64,000 nucleotides of DNA from Rufibacter sp. XAAS-G3-1 (GCF_013623775.1 NZ_JABFAM010000003.1:124001-188000), one strand, 5' to 3'. Positions 1-8,052 are shown, counted from the stretch's first letter. Made by a program: numbers and translations. Notes: generated by a model not told the origin, from the letters alone.

Positions 1-559
1 CGCCCCCCACGCCCATGAAATGCTCCGACGGCTGGCCGAAGGTTCGCTCACGCTGCTGCAGAACAAGCGCAATCAGATTCCGCTGGAAGACCGAAAACGC
101 CGGAAAGTAGCCAGTCTGGCGGTGGGCGGCACCAAAACCACTTTCTTTCAGAAGAAAATCAAAGAAAAGCTTACCACTCAGGATTTCTTTCTGCCGCGCC
201 GCTCCAATAAGAAAGACATAGAGAAGCTTAGGAAGGAGTTACTGAACTACGATCTTCTGCTGATCAGTATTTACGGCCCCAGCATCAGGCCCAGCAACAG
301 CCTGGGCTTCACCCCAGAAGAACGCGCACTGGTAAACGAACTGGTTAGGAAGAAGAGGTGCGTGGTGGTGCTTTTTGACAACCCCTATACCCTTAACCGG
401 CTGCCAGACATCCACCAGGCCACCGCGCTCATTGTGGGCTACCAGCAGTTGCCCGCGGTTCAGGCCGCGGCGGCCAAAATGATTCTGGGCGATCTAACCC
501 CGCAGGGCAAGTTACCGGTCACCGTAAACCAGCATTTCCGCTACGGAGATGGTTTGTAG
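1..559 (+). CDS. Glycoside hydrolase family 3 C-terminal domain (5' truncated)
   Basis: The gene runs into the window from the left in the frame starting at base 2, so only the last 185 residues are visible. They resemble the C-terminal alpha/beta domain of GH3 enzymes: a RLAEGSLTLLQNK start (where other GH3 proteins resume with the 'nxLLKN' signature) and a closing LPVTVNQHF segment close to the stop. No beta-lactamase-like domain follows, unlike some long Bacteroidota GH3 fusions. The next gene is a DUF1343/NamZ muramidase, so a NagZ-like beta-N-acetylglucosaminidase role in cell-wall recycling is the best inference, but the catalytic N-terminal domain lies outside the window and a beta-glucosidase cannot be excluded. 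Confidence 0.8.
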   Translation, partial: APHAHEMLRRLAEGSLTLLQNKRNQIPLEDRKRRKVASLAVGGTKTTFFQKKIKEKLTTQDFFLPRRSNKKDIEKLRKELLNYDLLLISIYGPSIRPSNSLGFTPEERALVNELVRKKRCVVVLFDNPYTLNRLPDIHQATALIVGYQQLPAVQAAAAKMILGDLTPQGKLPVTVNQHFRYGDGL

Positions 560-574
560 CAGCCAACTGGTTCT

Positions 575-610
575 GTTTTAAGGCTGTTTTAAGAAAATTA
601 GCGATAAAAC
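575..610. repeat. Dispersed palindrome, copy 1
   Basis: Imperfect inverted repeat with left arm GTTTTAAGGCTGTTTT and right arm AAAATTAGCGATAAAAC. It lies 16 bases after the GH3 stop and before the NamZ gene. It is a diverged member of the family described in the findings; it could act as a weak terminator or 3'-end hairpin. Confidence 0.6.
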
Positions 611-659
611 CGCAACGCCTCCTATGGGCCTGCTCCCCATCTTTCGCTATCTTGGCAGC

Positions 660-1949
660 ATGAAGATACGTCTCTCCTTCCGCACCTGCTATCTGTTGCT
701 TGCACTTTTCCTGTGGCAGACCACCGTACTTGCGCAGTCACCAAAAACAAACAAATCTGCTGCCCCGGCCCACCGGGTAGTCATTGGGATTGAACAGCTG
801 GTCACGCCCGAGTTCCTGCCTTTGCTCCAGAACCGCCGCGTAGCCATTCTTACCAACCACACGGGCGTAATGCCAGACAAAAGCCATATTGTGGATCTGC
901 TGCACGCCCGCCCAGACGTGAAAGTGGTGAAGCTGCTCAGCCCCGAGCACGGCATACGGGGCGAGGCCGATACCCACGTGTCTGATGACGTGGACAAGAA
1001 AACCGGCCTTAAAGTCATCTCGCTCTACGGAAACGTAAGGAAACCTACGCCCGAGATGCTGAAAGATGTAGACGTACTCATTTTCGATATTCAGGACGTA
1101 GGGGCGCGCTATTATACTTACATCGCCACCATGACGGCCGTGCTGGAAGCCGCCGCCGAGAACAAAAAATTAATGATCGTGCTAGACCGGCCTAACCCCA
1201 TTACCGGGGCGTACGTGGACGGAGCCGTGGGCAAAAACGCGAAACAACCCGTTACCGGCCCCAACTTTCTGCCTATCACGCACGGCATGACCGTAGGCGA
1301 ACTGGCCCGCATGTTCAACGGCGAACGCGCCGCCAAAAAACTTCCCCAAGCGGAGCTAAAAGTAATTCCCATGCGGAATTACACCCGGGGCCAATGGTTT
1401 GACCAAACCGGGTTGCCCTGGATCAAGCCCTCGCCTAACATGATCAATCTGACCACGGCTACGCTGTATCCCGGCACCTGCATTCTGGAAGGCACCAATG
1501 TCTCTGAGGGGCGCGGCACCATGCAGGCTTTTGAGTTTATTGGCGCGCCCTGGATAAACGGCGAGAAACTGGCGCAGCAACTGAACAGCTACAGGCTCCC
1601 CGGCGTCACGTTCAAACCCATCCAATTCAAACCAGACAGTGTGGTGGACGGGATTCGGATTTATCCGCCCAAGTTTGTGGGGCAGACTTGTTACGGGGCG
1701 CAGGCGGTTGTCACAGACAGAAACAAGTTTGAATCGGCGAAGGCCTCGGTGTACATTATCCATGCGCTCAAGACGTTGTACCCCACCCAATTGGAGTGGA
1801 AAAACAGCCGCCTGGATGGCCTCTGGAAAACCGATGTCACCCGCCAACGCTTACAGGCCGGCGATGCTCCTAAAGAGATTATCTCGGCCTGGGCCGATGA
1901 ACTCACTTATTTCAATCAAGTTAGAGCAAAATACCTGCTGTATCCGTAG
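660..1949 (+). CDS. namZ: DUF1343 protein, NamZ-type exo-beta-N-acetylmuramidase
   Basis: A 429-residue secreted protein of the DUF1343 family (now GH171), whose characterised members remove N-acetylmuramic acid from the non-reducing end of peptidoglycan fragments. I chose ATG 660 because it gives a clean signal peptide (MKIRLSF, hydrophobic core, then TVLAQ at about residue 26); an upstream in-frame start at 624 would bury it. Family motifs follow in order: LTNHTG, SPEHGIRGE, DIQDVGARYYTY, LDRPNPI and LEGTNVSEGRGT. The GH3 gene upstream on the same strand would supply the complementary NagZ-like activity, and the pair plausibly degrades the glycan backbone in the periplasm. Assignment to DUF1343 is secure; the exact substrate is inferred from the family. 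Confidence 0.88.
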   Translation: MKIRLSFRTCYLLLALFLWQTTVLAQSPKTNKSAAPAHRVVIGIEQLVTPEFLPLLQNRRVAILTNHTGVMPDKSHIVDLLHARPDVKVVKLLSPEHGIRGEADTHVSDDVDKKTGLKVISLYGNVRKPTPEMLKDVDVLIFDIQDVGARYYTYIATMTAVLEAAAENKKLMIVLDRPNPITGAYVDGAVGKNAKQPVTGPNFLPITHGMTVGELARMFNGERAAKKLPQAELKVIPMRNYTRGQWFDQTGLPWIKPSPNMINLTTATLYPGTCILEGTNVSEGRGTMQAFEFIGAPWINGEKLAQQLNSYRLPGVTFKPIQFKPDSVVDGIRIYPPKFVGQTCYGAQAVVTDRNKFESAKASVYIIHALKTLYPTQLEWKNSRLDGLWKTDVTRQRLQAGDAPKEIISAWADELTYFNQVRAKYLLYP

Positions 1950-1978
1950 TAGGCAGAACACAAACCTATGAAGCATCC

Positions 1979-2947
1979 ATGATCAACTTCATCGTTCTGC
2001 CATTTCTGTTCTTATGCACTCATCTATTTTCAAGCAGTCTTCAACCTCCTGCTTCCATTCCAGAGCAGCCCCGGAAGTATGCTACCAAAAACGTGGTGAT
2101 TCTGGTGATTGACGGCGTGCGGTATTCAGACTCCTGGGGAGATCCTACGTTCAGCAACATTCCGCGCATGGCTAAGCATCTGGCCGCTAAGGGAGTTTTC
2201 CATCCTCAGTTTTACAACAAAGGGGTTACGTTGACAAACCCCGGGCACGTGGCATTGACCACCGGGCACCACCAGATGATAGAGAATGACGGCAGTGAAC
2301 TTCCTGGCCAACCGTCTATCTTCCATTACTACCGCCAGCACACCGGGGCTCCCGCCAAAGCGGCCTGGGTGATCACCAGCAAAGACAAACTGGAAATTCT
2401 GGCCCGCACCAACAGCACTAGCCCGGCCGCGGCTTTCGCGCCCTCGGTGAATTGCGGCATCAAAGGGTTGGGAACCGGTTACCGCGATGACACCACCACT
2501 ATCCGGATCAGCAAGCAAGTACTGGCCAGGCACAAACCTAAACTGGTGCTCATCAACCTCCGCGAACCAGACTCAGAGGCCCACGCGGGCAACTGGAACG
2601 GGTATATAAAAGCCATCAGGCAGAGTGACCGCCTGGTTTATGATTTCTGGAACTGGCTGCAAAAGAACCCGCATTACAAGAACACCACCACCTTATTGGT
2701 GACCAATGACCATGGCCGCCATGAAGGCAACCGCTTTGAGAACCACGGCGATAAATGTGAGGGCTGTCGGCACATCAGCCTGCTGGCGCTGGGGCCCGAT
2801 GTGAAGGCGGGGACGCGGGCCACCAGGGAGCGTTCGCAGGTAGACGTGGCCGCTACCACGGCAGAGCTTTTGGGTTTTAAACTGCCTAACCAGGAAGGCG
2901 AACCCATGCTGGAGTTATTCAAGACAACCTCTACGGCCAGAAAATAA
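1979..2947 (+). CDS. Alkaline phosphatase superfamily protein (phosphodiesterase/sulfatase-like)
   Basis: A 322-residue protein with an N-terminal hydrophobic export segment. It carries the metal-site features of the alkaline phosphatase superfamily: VVILVIDGVRYSDSW near residue 40 (first Asp), LTNPGHVALTTG near residue 85 (Thr is the likely nucleophile), and VTNDHGRH followed by HGDKCEGCRHISLLALGP near residue 240 (Asp and His ligands). It is therefore a secreted metal-dependent phosphoesterase or sulfatase; the substrate cannot be read from the sequence. It begins 29 bases after namZ and is probably co-transcribed. Its TAA stop lies inside the left arm of a strong palindrome. Confidence 0.82.
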   Translation: MINFIVLPFLFLCTHLFSSSLQPPASIPEQPRKYATKNVVILVIDGVRYSDSWGDPTFSNIPRMAKHLAAKGVFHPQFYNKGVTLTNPGHVALTTGHHQMIENDGSELPGQPSIFHYYRQHTGAPAKAAWVITSKDKLEILARTNSTSPAAAFAPSVNCGIKGLGTGYRDDTTTIRISKQVLARHKPKLVLINLREPDSEAHAGNWNGYIKAIRQSDRLVYDFWNWLQKNPHYKNTTTLLVTNDHGRHEGNRFENHGDKCEGCRHISLLALGPDVKAGTRATRERSQVDVAATTAELLGFKLPNQEGEPMLELFKTTSTARK

Positions 2948-2997
2948 AAGGTGTTTTGGGGCTATTTTCTAGAAAACAGCCCCAAAACACCTTTTAT
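2944..2997. terminator. Near-perfect palindrome containing a stop codon (copy 2), bidirectional terminator
   Basis: A 54-base palindrome with only one mismatched pair. The outer arms are 20 bases each and the core has the family form GTTTTGGGGC...GCCCCAAAAC. The TAA of the phosphatase gene (2945-2947) is in the left arm. The neighbouring genes converge here, so it probably ends transcription from both sides. Confidence 0.78.
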
Positions 2998-3047
2998 ATT
3001 ATCCGCTTTGCTGAAACCTTCGGCAAAGCCAGGAAACAGAATCACGT

Positions 3048-3830
3048 TTACTGGTGTAACCCCTGGTTTCTCTCTTTTAGCTCAATGGCATGCCGGGCCT
3101 GCATTAAACGGGTAACGGCGGTGACATTGGTAAAAACAGCTAGCACCGTAATAGGAATGGTGAAGACAGACATGGTTTCAAAGATGTGGAAGGGAATGCC
3201 TGGCACATACAATTTGAAATCACCGCCCAGAATGGCCGCCGTAAGCCCGCAGAACATACCCGCCAAGGCAATCAACACCACCCGCTCGGGACGCTGAAAA
3301 AAGCCGCCTTTGCATTCCACGCCCAAACCTTCGGCACGCGCCCTGGTGTAACTCACCATCATAGAACCAATCATGGCAATGAAGGCGAAAAGCGAACTGA
3401 GGAAATAGTTGTGCGCCATTAAGTAATAGCAGATCCCCAGGAACATCACCAACTCACTGTACCTATCCAGCACCGAGTCAAACAAAGCCCCGAAGGTAGA
3501 CCCCATTTTACCCATGCGGGCCACCTGCCCGTCCAGCATGTCAAAGAGACCGGCCATCATGATCAGGAACCCGGCCCAGCCCACGTAAGAAAAATCATTG
3601 CGGTTCTCGCTTTCGCCGCCTACCACAAAGATGACCGCCACGCCCACGTTCATGATGAACCCCGTGGTAGTAACGGCGTTGGGGGTAAACCCAAGTTTGA
3701 TCAGAAGCCGCACAAAAGGGTTCACTATTTTGTAGATGCCTTGCTGCAGGAATACTTTCCAGGCCTTTTCGCCGGGGGCTTTCTTTTTCTTGTAGGTAGA
3801 ATCTAGCTCCATCTCTTTGGTTGTTTCCAT
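3048..3830 (-). CDS. CDP-alcohol phosphatidyltransferase, probable phosphatidylinositol-phosphate synthase
   Basis: A 260-residue membrane enzyme with the complete CDP-alcohol phosphotransferase signature D-G-x2-A-R-x8-G-x3-D-x3-D (D100, G101, A104, R105, G114, D118, D122) and several hydrophobic helices. This family transfers a phosphatidyl group from CDP-diacylglycerol to an alcohol. The alcohol is inferred from context: the operon contains inositol-phosphate synthase and a PgpA-like phosphatase, so inositol phosphate is the likely acceptor, giving phosphatidylinositol phosphate. Serine or glycerol phosphate is the alternative. The start overlaps the GtrA-like gene by 28 bases; a later start at 3812 (MELDSTYKK) would still overlap. 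Confidence 0.85.
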   Translation of the reverse strand: METTKEMELDSTYKKKKAPGEKAWKVFLQQGIYKIVNPFVRLLIKLGFTPNAVTTTGFIMNVGVAVIFVVGGESENRNDFSYVGWAGFLIMMAGLFDMLDGQVARMGKMGSTFGALFDSVLDRYSELVMFLGICYYLMAHNYFLSSLFAFIAMIGSMMVSYTRARAEGLGVECKGGFFQRPERVVLIALAGMFCGLTAAILGGDFKLYVPGIPFHIFETMSVFTIPITVLAVFTNVTAVTRLMQARHAIELKERNQGLHQ

Positions 3831-4237
3831 GTGCCCGTGGGGAAAGGGTTAACTGTCTGTCGTACTTTTCTGAAAACAAACTTCTTCTGCATCAGGTAAT
3901 TATAGCCTACCCCTATTACCACAGAGGTGATCACTTTTGAGATAAGATAACTGATGCCCGCGTAATGGGTAATGACGTAAATTCCGATGGCATTCAAGAC
4001 CAGGCTGCCATTCCAGATGATAAAGTATCTGATGGCCTGCATAGACACGCTGGAATCCTCGGCGTGGAAAACCCACTCTCGGCTTAAGGCAAAATGGGTG
4101 ACTCCGCCGGAGGCGGTTCCCAGCATGGTGCCCATCACGTACCAACTCCCGAAGAACTCAACCGCTAAAATGGTTACCAGAAAATCAACGATGGTGGCGC
4201 CCACAGAGGCAGTCTGTGCCTTTAAGAAAGTGAGCAT
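3803..4237 (-). CDS. GtrA-like membrane protein
   Basis: A 144-residue protein with about four membrane segments and GtrA-type features (FLVTILAVEFFGSWYVMG near the N terminus, a conserved REWVF turn, YNYLMQKKFVFRK at the end). GtrA proteins are linked to movement or modification of polyprenyl-linked sugars. Its ATG directly follows the TAG of the PgpA-like gene with no spacer, and its end overlaps the phosphatidyltransferase, so translation is probably coupled. Its place inside an inositol lipid operon suggests a role in glycosylating or moving the inositol lipid, but that is inference. Confidence 0.8.
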   Translation of the reverse strand: MLTFLKAQTASVGATIVDFLVTILAVEFFGSWYVMGTMLGTASGGVTHFALSREWVFHAEDSSVSMQAIRYFIIWNGSLVLNAIGIYVITHYAGISYLISKVITSVVIGVGYNYLMQKKFVFRKVRQTVNPFPTGTWKQPKRWS

Positions 4238-4696
4238 CTAAAACAGCTTTAGGTAAATCACTAAATGAAGAATAAGGTTGGCGCAGCCCCCGGCCAGCAC
4301 ATCGTCCAGCATGACGCCCCAGCCGCCTTTTACGCGTTCGGCCCGCCTGATGTAGAAAGGCTTCACGATGTCAAAGAAACGGAACAACACCAGCGCGGCC
4401 AACAGGTACGGAACGGTCACGGGCACGGCCAGCAAGGCAATGCACATACCGGCCACCTCGTCAATGACCACTTTCTTGTCATCTTTGCCCCAAAGCGGTT
4501 CCACTTCATCTGAAGACCAAACGCCCAGCACCGTAATAAGCACCGTAAACGCTATTTGCCAGGAGAGAAACTCATTCCCACCGTTCTGCCCCAGATACCA
4601 GACCAGACAGGTCACCACCGCCGCAACCGTGCCGCCGCCCTTGCCTATGTACCCAATGCCCAGACTGGTGGAAATGAGTTTATGCATCCAGATCAT
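4238..4696 (-). CDS. pgpA: PgpA-like phosphatidylglycerophosphatase / lipid phosphatase
   Basis: A 152-residue membrane protein with PgpA features: GYIGKGGGTVAA near residue 16, VVIDEVAGM near residue 75 (acidic site) and VKGGWGVMLDDVLAG near residue 125. PgpA enzymes dephosphorylate phosphatidylglycerol phosphate. In this operon the more natural substrate is phosphatidylinositol phosphate, giving phosphatidylinositol. An AGGGGCGGT stretch just before the ATG resembles a ribosome-binding site. The upstream inositol-phosphate synthase stop is 7 bases away. Family call secure; substrate inferred. Confidence 0.85.
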   Translation of the reverse strand: MIWMHKLISTSLGIGYIGKGGGTVAAVVTCLVWYLGQNGGNEFLSWQIAFTVLITVLGVWSSDEVEPLWGKDDKKVVIDEVAGMCIALLAVPVTVPYLLAALVLFRFFDIVKPFYIRRAERVKGGWGVMLDDVLAGGCANLILHLVIYLKLF

Positions 4697-4703
4697 ACCG
4701 CCC

Positions 4704-6029
4704 CTATAGGGTGTCTACCAGGTCTTGGTAGTAATCCAGCCCCAGGTGGGTGATTAAGTCCTCGCCCATCATGTGGCGAAGGGTGTTCTGCAGTTTCATC
4801 AATTGCTTGAAGATGTCATGCTCCGGTGGCAGACCTTCAATGGTCTGCGGGGATTTGTAGTAGAAAGACAGCCATTCCTGGATGCCGCTCATGCCTGCGC
4901 GTTGCGCCAGATCTGTGAACAGGGCCAAGTCCAATACCAACGGCGCGGCCAAGATAGAGTCACGACACAGGAAGTTGATTTTGATCTGCATGGGGTACCC
5001 CAGCCAGCCGAAGATGTCAATGTTGTCCCAGCTTTCTTTGTTATCGCCGTGCGGCGGATAGTAGTTGATACGCACTTTGTGGTACATATCACCGTACAGT
5101 TCTGGGTTAGACTCTGGCTTGAAGATTTCGTCCAGCACGCTCAGTTTGGAAACTTCTTTGGTCTTGAAGTTCTCCGGCGCGTCCAGCACGTAGCCATCAC
5201 GGTTACCCAGAATGTTGGAGGAGAACCAGCCGTTTACCCCTAACGCACGGGCGTGCAGTCCTGGGGCCAGGATGGTTTTCATCAAGGTCTGGCCGGTCTT
5301 GAAATCTTTCCCGGAAACAGCGATGCCGTTTTCCATGGCAAGCTCTACAATGGCCGGAATATCAACGGTCAGGTTTGGTGCGCCGTTGGCGAAAGGCACG
5401 CCCATTTTCATGGCGGCGTACGCGTAGATCATGCTTGGTGCGATGGCCGGATCGCTGTTGCGCAGGCCTTCTTCAAACGCGGCAATGGATTGGTGCACCT
5501 CAGACTCCTCTATGTAAATCTCGGTGGAACCGCACCACACCATCACCAGACGGTCGCAGCCGTTTTCTTCTTTGAAGTTGCGGATGTCTTCCATCAGGGC
5601 TTCGGCCAGTTCCATCTTGTTCGCACCTTCTTTTATGTGCGTACCGTCCAGGTTGCGGGCATAAGATTTATCAAATACCGCTTTCATAGGCACTACCTTC
5701 TCCAACTCTGCTTTCACAGCATGCAGCAACACAGGCTCTAACACCTTCGCGTTCACCGCCGCTTCAAACACGTTGTCAGAGTACACGTCCCAGCCACCGA
5801 ACACGATGTCTTCCAGGTTGGCCAAAGGAACGAAATCCTTGATGAGCGGGTGACGGTCTTCGGTGCGCTTGCCTAACCGGATACGCCCCATCTGGGTAAT
5901 AGAGCCCACCGGCTTTGCCAACTCTTTCTTAACAGCTTCTACCCCAGCAATGAACGTGGTTGCCACTGCTCCTAAACCCGGGATTAGGATTCCTAACCTG
6001 CCGTCGGCCGGTTTCACTTCGTATTCCAT
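4704..6029 (-). CDS. Inositol-3-phosphate synthase
   Basis: A 441-residue NAD-dependent enzyme that converts glucose 6-phosphate to myo-inositol 3-phosphate. It has the N-terminal Rossmann motif LIPGLGAVATTF near residue 15 and the family signature GWFSSNILGNRDG near residue 270 (the counterpart of the eukaryotic SYNHLGNNDG), followed by a lysine-rich catalytic segment (FKTKEVSKLSV). It is the first gene of a four-gene minus-strand operon and supplies the head group for the downstream phosphatidyltransferase. Confidence 0.93.
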   Translation of the reverse strand: MEYEVKPADGRLGILIPGLGAVATTFIAGVEAVKKELAKPVGSITQMGRIRLGKRTEDRHPLIKDFVPLANLEDIVFGGWDVYSDNVFEAAVNAKVLEPVLLHAVKAELEKVVPMKAVFDKSYARNLDGTHIKEGANKMELAEALMEDIRNFKEENGCDRLVMVWCGSTEIYIEESEVHQSIAAFEEGLRNSDPAIAPSMIYAYAAMKMGVPFANGAPNLTVDIPAIVELAMENGIAVSGKDFKTGQTLMKTILAPGLHARALGVNGWFSSNILGNRDGYVLDAPENFKTKEVSKLSVLDEIFKPESNPELYGDMYHKVRINYYPPHGDNKESWDNIDIFGWLGYPMQIKINFLCRDSILAAPLVLDLALFTDLAQRAGMSGIQEWLSFYYKSPQTIEGLPPEHDIFKQLMKLQNTLRHMMGEDLITHLGLDYYQDLVDTL

Positions 6030-6261
6030 AGTTCTATTTTATTTGACTTGTTGATGAGGTTCTCTTTATTAAAACCAAAACTAAGGCTTAAGTTATCTAT
6101 TTTCCTACAAACCTGCTTAAGTAATTACCCTATTTCTTCCGGTATTTCTACTATATTAGAAGTAACCAAGGCCTATTCTGGACAAAAGTAGGCTTTAGAA
6201 ATTTATTCTCTGAGATAATCTAATGCCGGGAGTGACGCATGGAGCGGTTTGAGAGCATGAA

Positions 6262-6302
6262 CTTAGCTTTTTGGGCCTTCTACTGAAAAACCAGGCCACA
6301 GG
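6262..6302. repeat. Degenerate palindrome after the Arc gene
   Basis: A weak inverted repeat (TTTTTGGGCCT ... AAAAACCAGGCC) directly 3' of the Arc-like stop. It resembles the dispersed palindrome family but with several mismatches. The rest of the 6030-6302 gap shows no gene. Confidence 0.4.
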
Positions 6303-6494
6303 TTAGTCTTTTTGCGCCTCTGGCTCTGCCGAACTTTGACTGGAGGAAGGCAAGCGGCCCGATTTTTTCAAGGCTTCCTGCACAATCCACTCCAACTGGC
6401 CGTTGGTGCTTCTAAACTCATCTGCGGCCCATTTCTCTACGGCTTTCATCATCTCAGCATTCATGCGCAGCGCGAACGATTTTTTTTCGGCCAT
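6303..6494 (-). CDS. Arc family ribbon-helix-helix DNA-binding protein
   Basis: A 63-residue protein with an Arc-type ribbon-helix-helix fold: a short basic strand ([20 protein letters not shown]) followed by two helices ([17 protein letters not shown]) and a low-complexity Ser/Glu tail. It starts 3 bases after the restored stop of the SPFH gene (6498), so the two are almost certainly co-transcribed. Arc-type proteins bind palindromic operators as dimers; an inverted repeat just upstream of the SPFH start (7366-7383) is a candidate site. The call from the fold is good; the target is inferred. Confidence 0.8.
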   Translation of the reverse strand: MAEKKSFALRMNAEMMKAVEKWAADEFRSTNGQLEWIVQEALKKSGRLPSSSQSSAEPEAQKD

Positions 6495-6497
6495 TGG

Positions 6498-7349
6498 CTA
6501 GTGGTGTAAGGTTCCGGCGTTTACTACGGGGTGTACGCTTCTGTCTGAGCAGAGCACCACCATTAAAATTGGTGACCATGGCGGCTTTGCGCTCTTCGTC
6601 CAAGTCTACCAGGCGTTTGTCGTTTAGTTGGTGCAGGGCCATTTCTACCATGCCCACGGCGCCTTCCACAATTTTGGAACGGGCCGCTACAATGGCCGTG
6701 GCCTGCTGGCGCTGCAACATGGCGCTGGCAATTTCCTGGGCGTAGGCCAGGTAACTGATTCTGGCTTCCAGCACGTGAATACCGGCAATGGCCAGGCGCT
6801 CCATCAGTTCCCGTTCCAATTCATCGTTCACCTCCTGGCTGCTGCCGCGCAAAGAGATCTCGCTTTCATCCTCGAAGTTGTCATACGGGTAAATGCCCGC
6901 CAATTTCCGGATGGCCGACTCGCTCTGCACCTTCACAAAATTCTCGTAGTTGTCTACTTCAAAAGCGGCCTTAAAGGTTTCTTCCACGCGCCACACCAGC
7001 ACCACGCCAATCATGATGGGGTTACCCAGTTTGTCATTCACCTTGATGGGGTTGGTGTCCAGGTTACGGGCCCGCAAAGAGATGTTCTTAGACACCAGGA
7101 AAGGGTTCACCCAAAAGAAACCGTTCTGCTTGATGGTGCCGGTGTATTCCCCAACAGCGTGAGCACCCGTGATTCATTAGGGTTCACAATCTTAAAGCCC
7201 TTGCAGAAGAAGATGAACACCAAAGAGAACGGCCCAATGATTTCTGCTCCAATGTAATAGGCACAAGCCCCGGCCGCGGCGAGGAGGAGCAGCAAGAGAA
7301 TCAGGATGGTGTACCCAGAGATAGGGTGATACGATTTTTCGGCTTTCAT
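6498..7349 (-). pseudogene. SPFH/Band 7 domain protein with two compensating frameshifts
   Basis: The first frame (from 7349) reads an N-terminal membrane segment and GFKIVNPNESRVLTLLG; homology then continues in a second frame (EYTGTIKQNGFFWVNPF through the SPFH domain to KAAMVTN) and ends in the first frame again ([17 protein letters not shown] to TAG at 6498). The first break is near 7158, where one base seems missing in CTGTTGGGG. The second is near 6573, where one T seems extra in AATTTTAATGG. With both corrected the protein is 283 residues, a normal length. SPFH proteins scaffold membrane microdomains. Both indels are in homopolymers, so sequencing error is as likely as real inactivation; as written the gene cannot make a full protein. 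Confidence 0.82.
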
Positions 7350-7365
7350 AGGCTTATTCGTTTTA

Positions 7366-7383
7366 ATATCATTATGATATCAT
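7366..7383. promoter_or_regulatory. Inverted repeat upstream of the SPFH-Arc operon
   Basis: ATATCAT-T-ATGATAT (7366-7380) overlaps the perfect 10-base palindrome ATGATATCAT (7374-7383), 17 bases before the SPFH start. A ribbon-helix-helix protein is encoded in the same operon, so this is a candidate autoregulatory operator. No binding evidence is visible. Confidence 0.4.
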
Positions 7384-7540
7384 CTAAAGTATGAAAAGAA
7401 ACCGAGAACCAGAAACCAACTTCTCTTAATAGTATTTACCTCATTCTAAACCTTTGAAAATCAGTAAAAACGCAAACAGCCATCTTGCTTGAGGTGCGTA
7501 TAAAAAGGAGTTGTTCAATGGTTTAAAAAAGGAGGTTGTT

Positions 7541-7909
7541 ATGCGCATTATTCCCACCAGTGTCCATGGCATCATGGATTATCTTATTGCGGTGCTATTG
7601 ATTGCATCGCCATGGCTGTTTGGCTTTTACAGAGGAGGCGTGGAAAGTTACCTTCCCATGGGGATAGGTGCCTTGATTCTCGTTCAGGCGCTGATGACGC
7701 GCAATGAAACCGGAGCCGTGAGAGTGCTCCCCATGCCGGCGCACCTGATGAGTGACCTGGCCATTGGCCTGCTGCTCACGCTCTCGCCCTGGCTTTTCTT
7801 TTTCCATGATTACGTTTGGGAGCCCCACTTTATGATAGGGCTTCTGATTACCGGCCATGCCATTTTAACCCGTATGACCCCAGCGCCCAGCGTTGCCAAC
7901 AGGCACTAG
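7541..7909 (+). CDS. SPW repeat membrane protein
   Basis: A 122-residue protein with four hydrophobic helices and two copies of the SPW repeat (ASPWLFGF near residue 26 and LSPWLFFF near residue 87), the hallmark of a small membrane protein family of unknown function. I chose ATG 7541 because AAAGGAGG lies 5 bases upstream, one of the few strong ribosome-binding sites in the window. An earlier TTG at 7511 gives a less family-like N terminus. A separate three-codon reading frame (ATG GTT TAA, 7518-7526) just upstream may be chance. Confidence 0.85.
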   Translation: MRIIPTSVHGIMDYLIAVLLIASPWLFGFYRGGVESYLPMGIGALILVQALMTRNETGAVRVLPMPAHLMSDLAIGLLLTLSPWLFFFHDYVWEPHFMIGLLITGHAILTRMTPAPSVANRH

Positions 7910-7936
7910 TACAAACGCCAGAAACGAAGTATCTTT

Positions 7937-8003
7937 AAAAAGCAGTTCTCCTGTTTTAAGCCGGTTTTTTAGAAAACGCGCCCAAAACAGGAGAACTGCT
8001 TTT
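7937..8003. terminator. Palindrome copy 3, bidirectional terminator
   Basis: Outer arms AAAAGCAGTTCTCCTGTTTT and its complement enclose a family-type core (AAGCCGG ... GAAAACGCGCCC). It lies between two convergent genes, and the outer 14 bases of each arm are unique to this place. It should act as a strong hairpin on both strands. Confidence 0.75.
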
Positions 8004-8052
8004 CACGGGAGGAAACTATCCTGAACGTGGAGGCCGGATAGCGGCCCTGGGA

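Noticed and set aside
6076-6083. A -7 element (TAGTTTTG, minus strand) for the inositol lipid operon
   Set aside because: The nearest TTTG upstream is at a spacing of 24 bases, too long for the usual promoter.
7518-7526. A three-codon leader peptide (ATG GTT TAA) before the SPW gene
   Set aside because: It has a fair ribosome-binding site but is too short to distinguish from chance.
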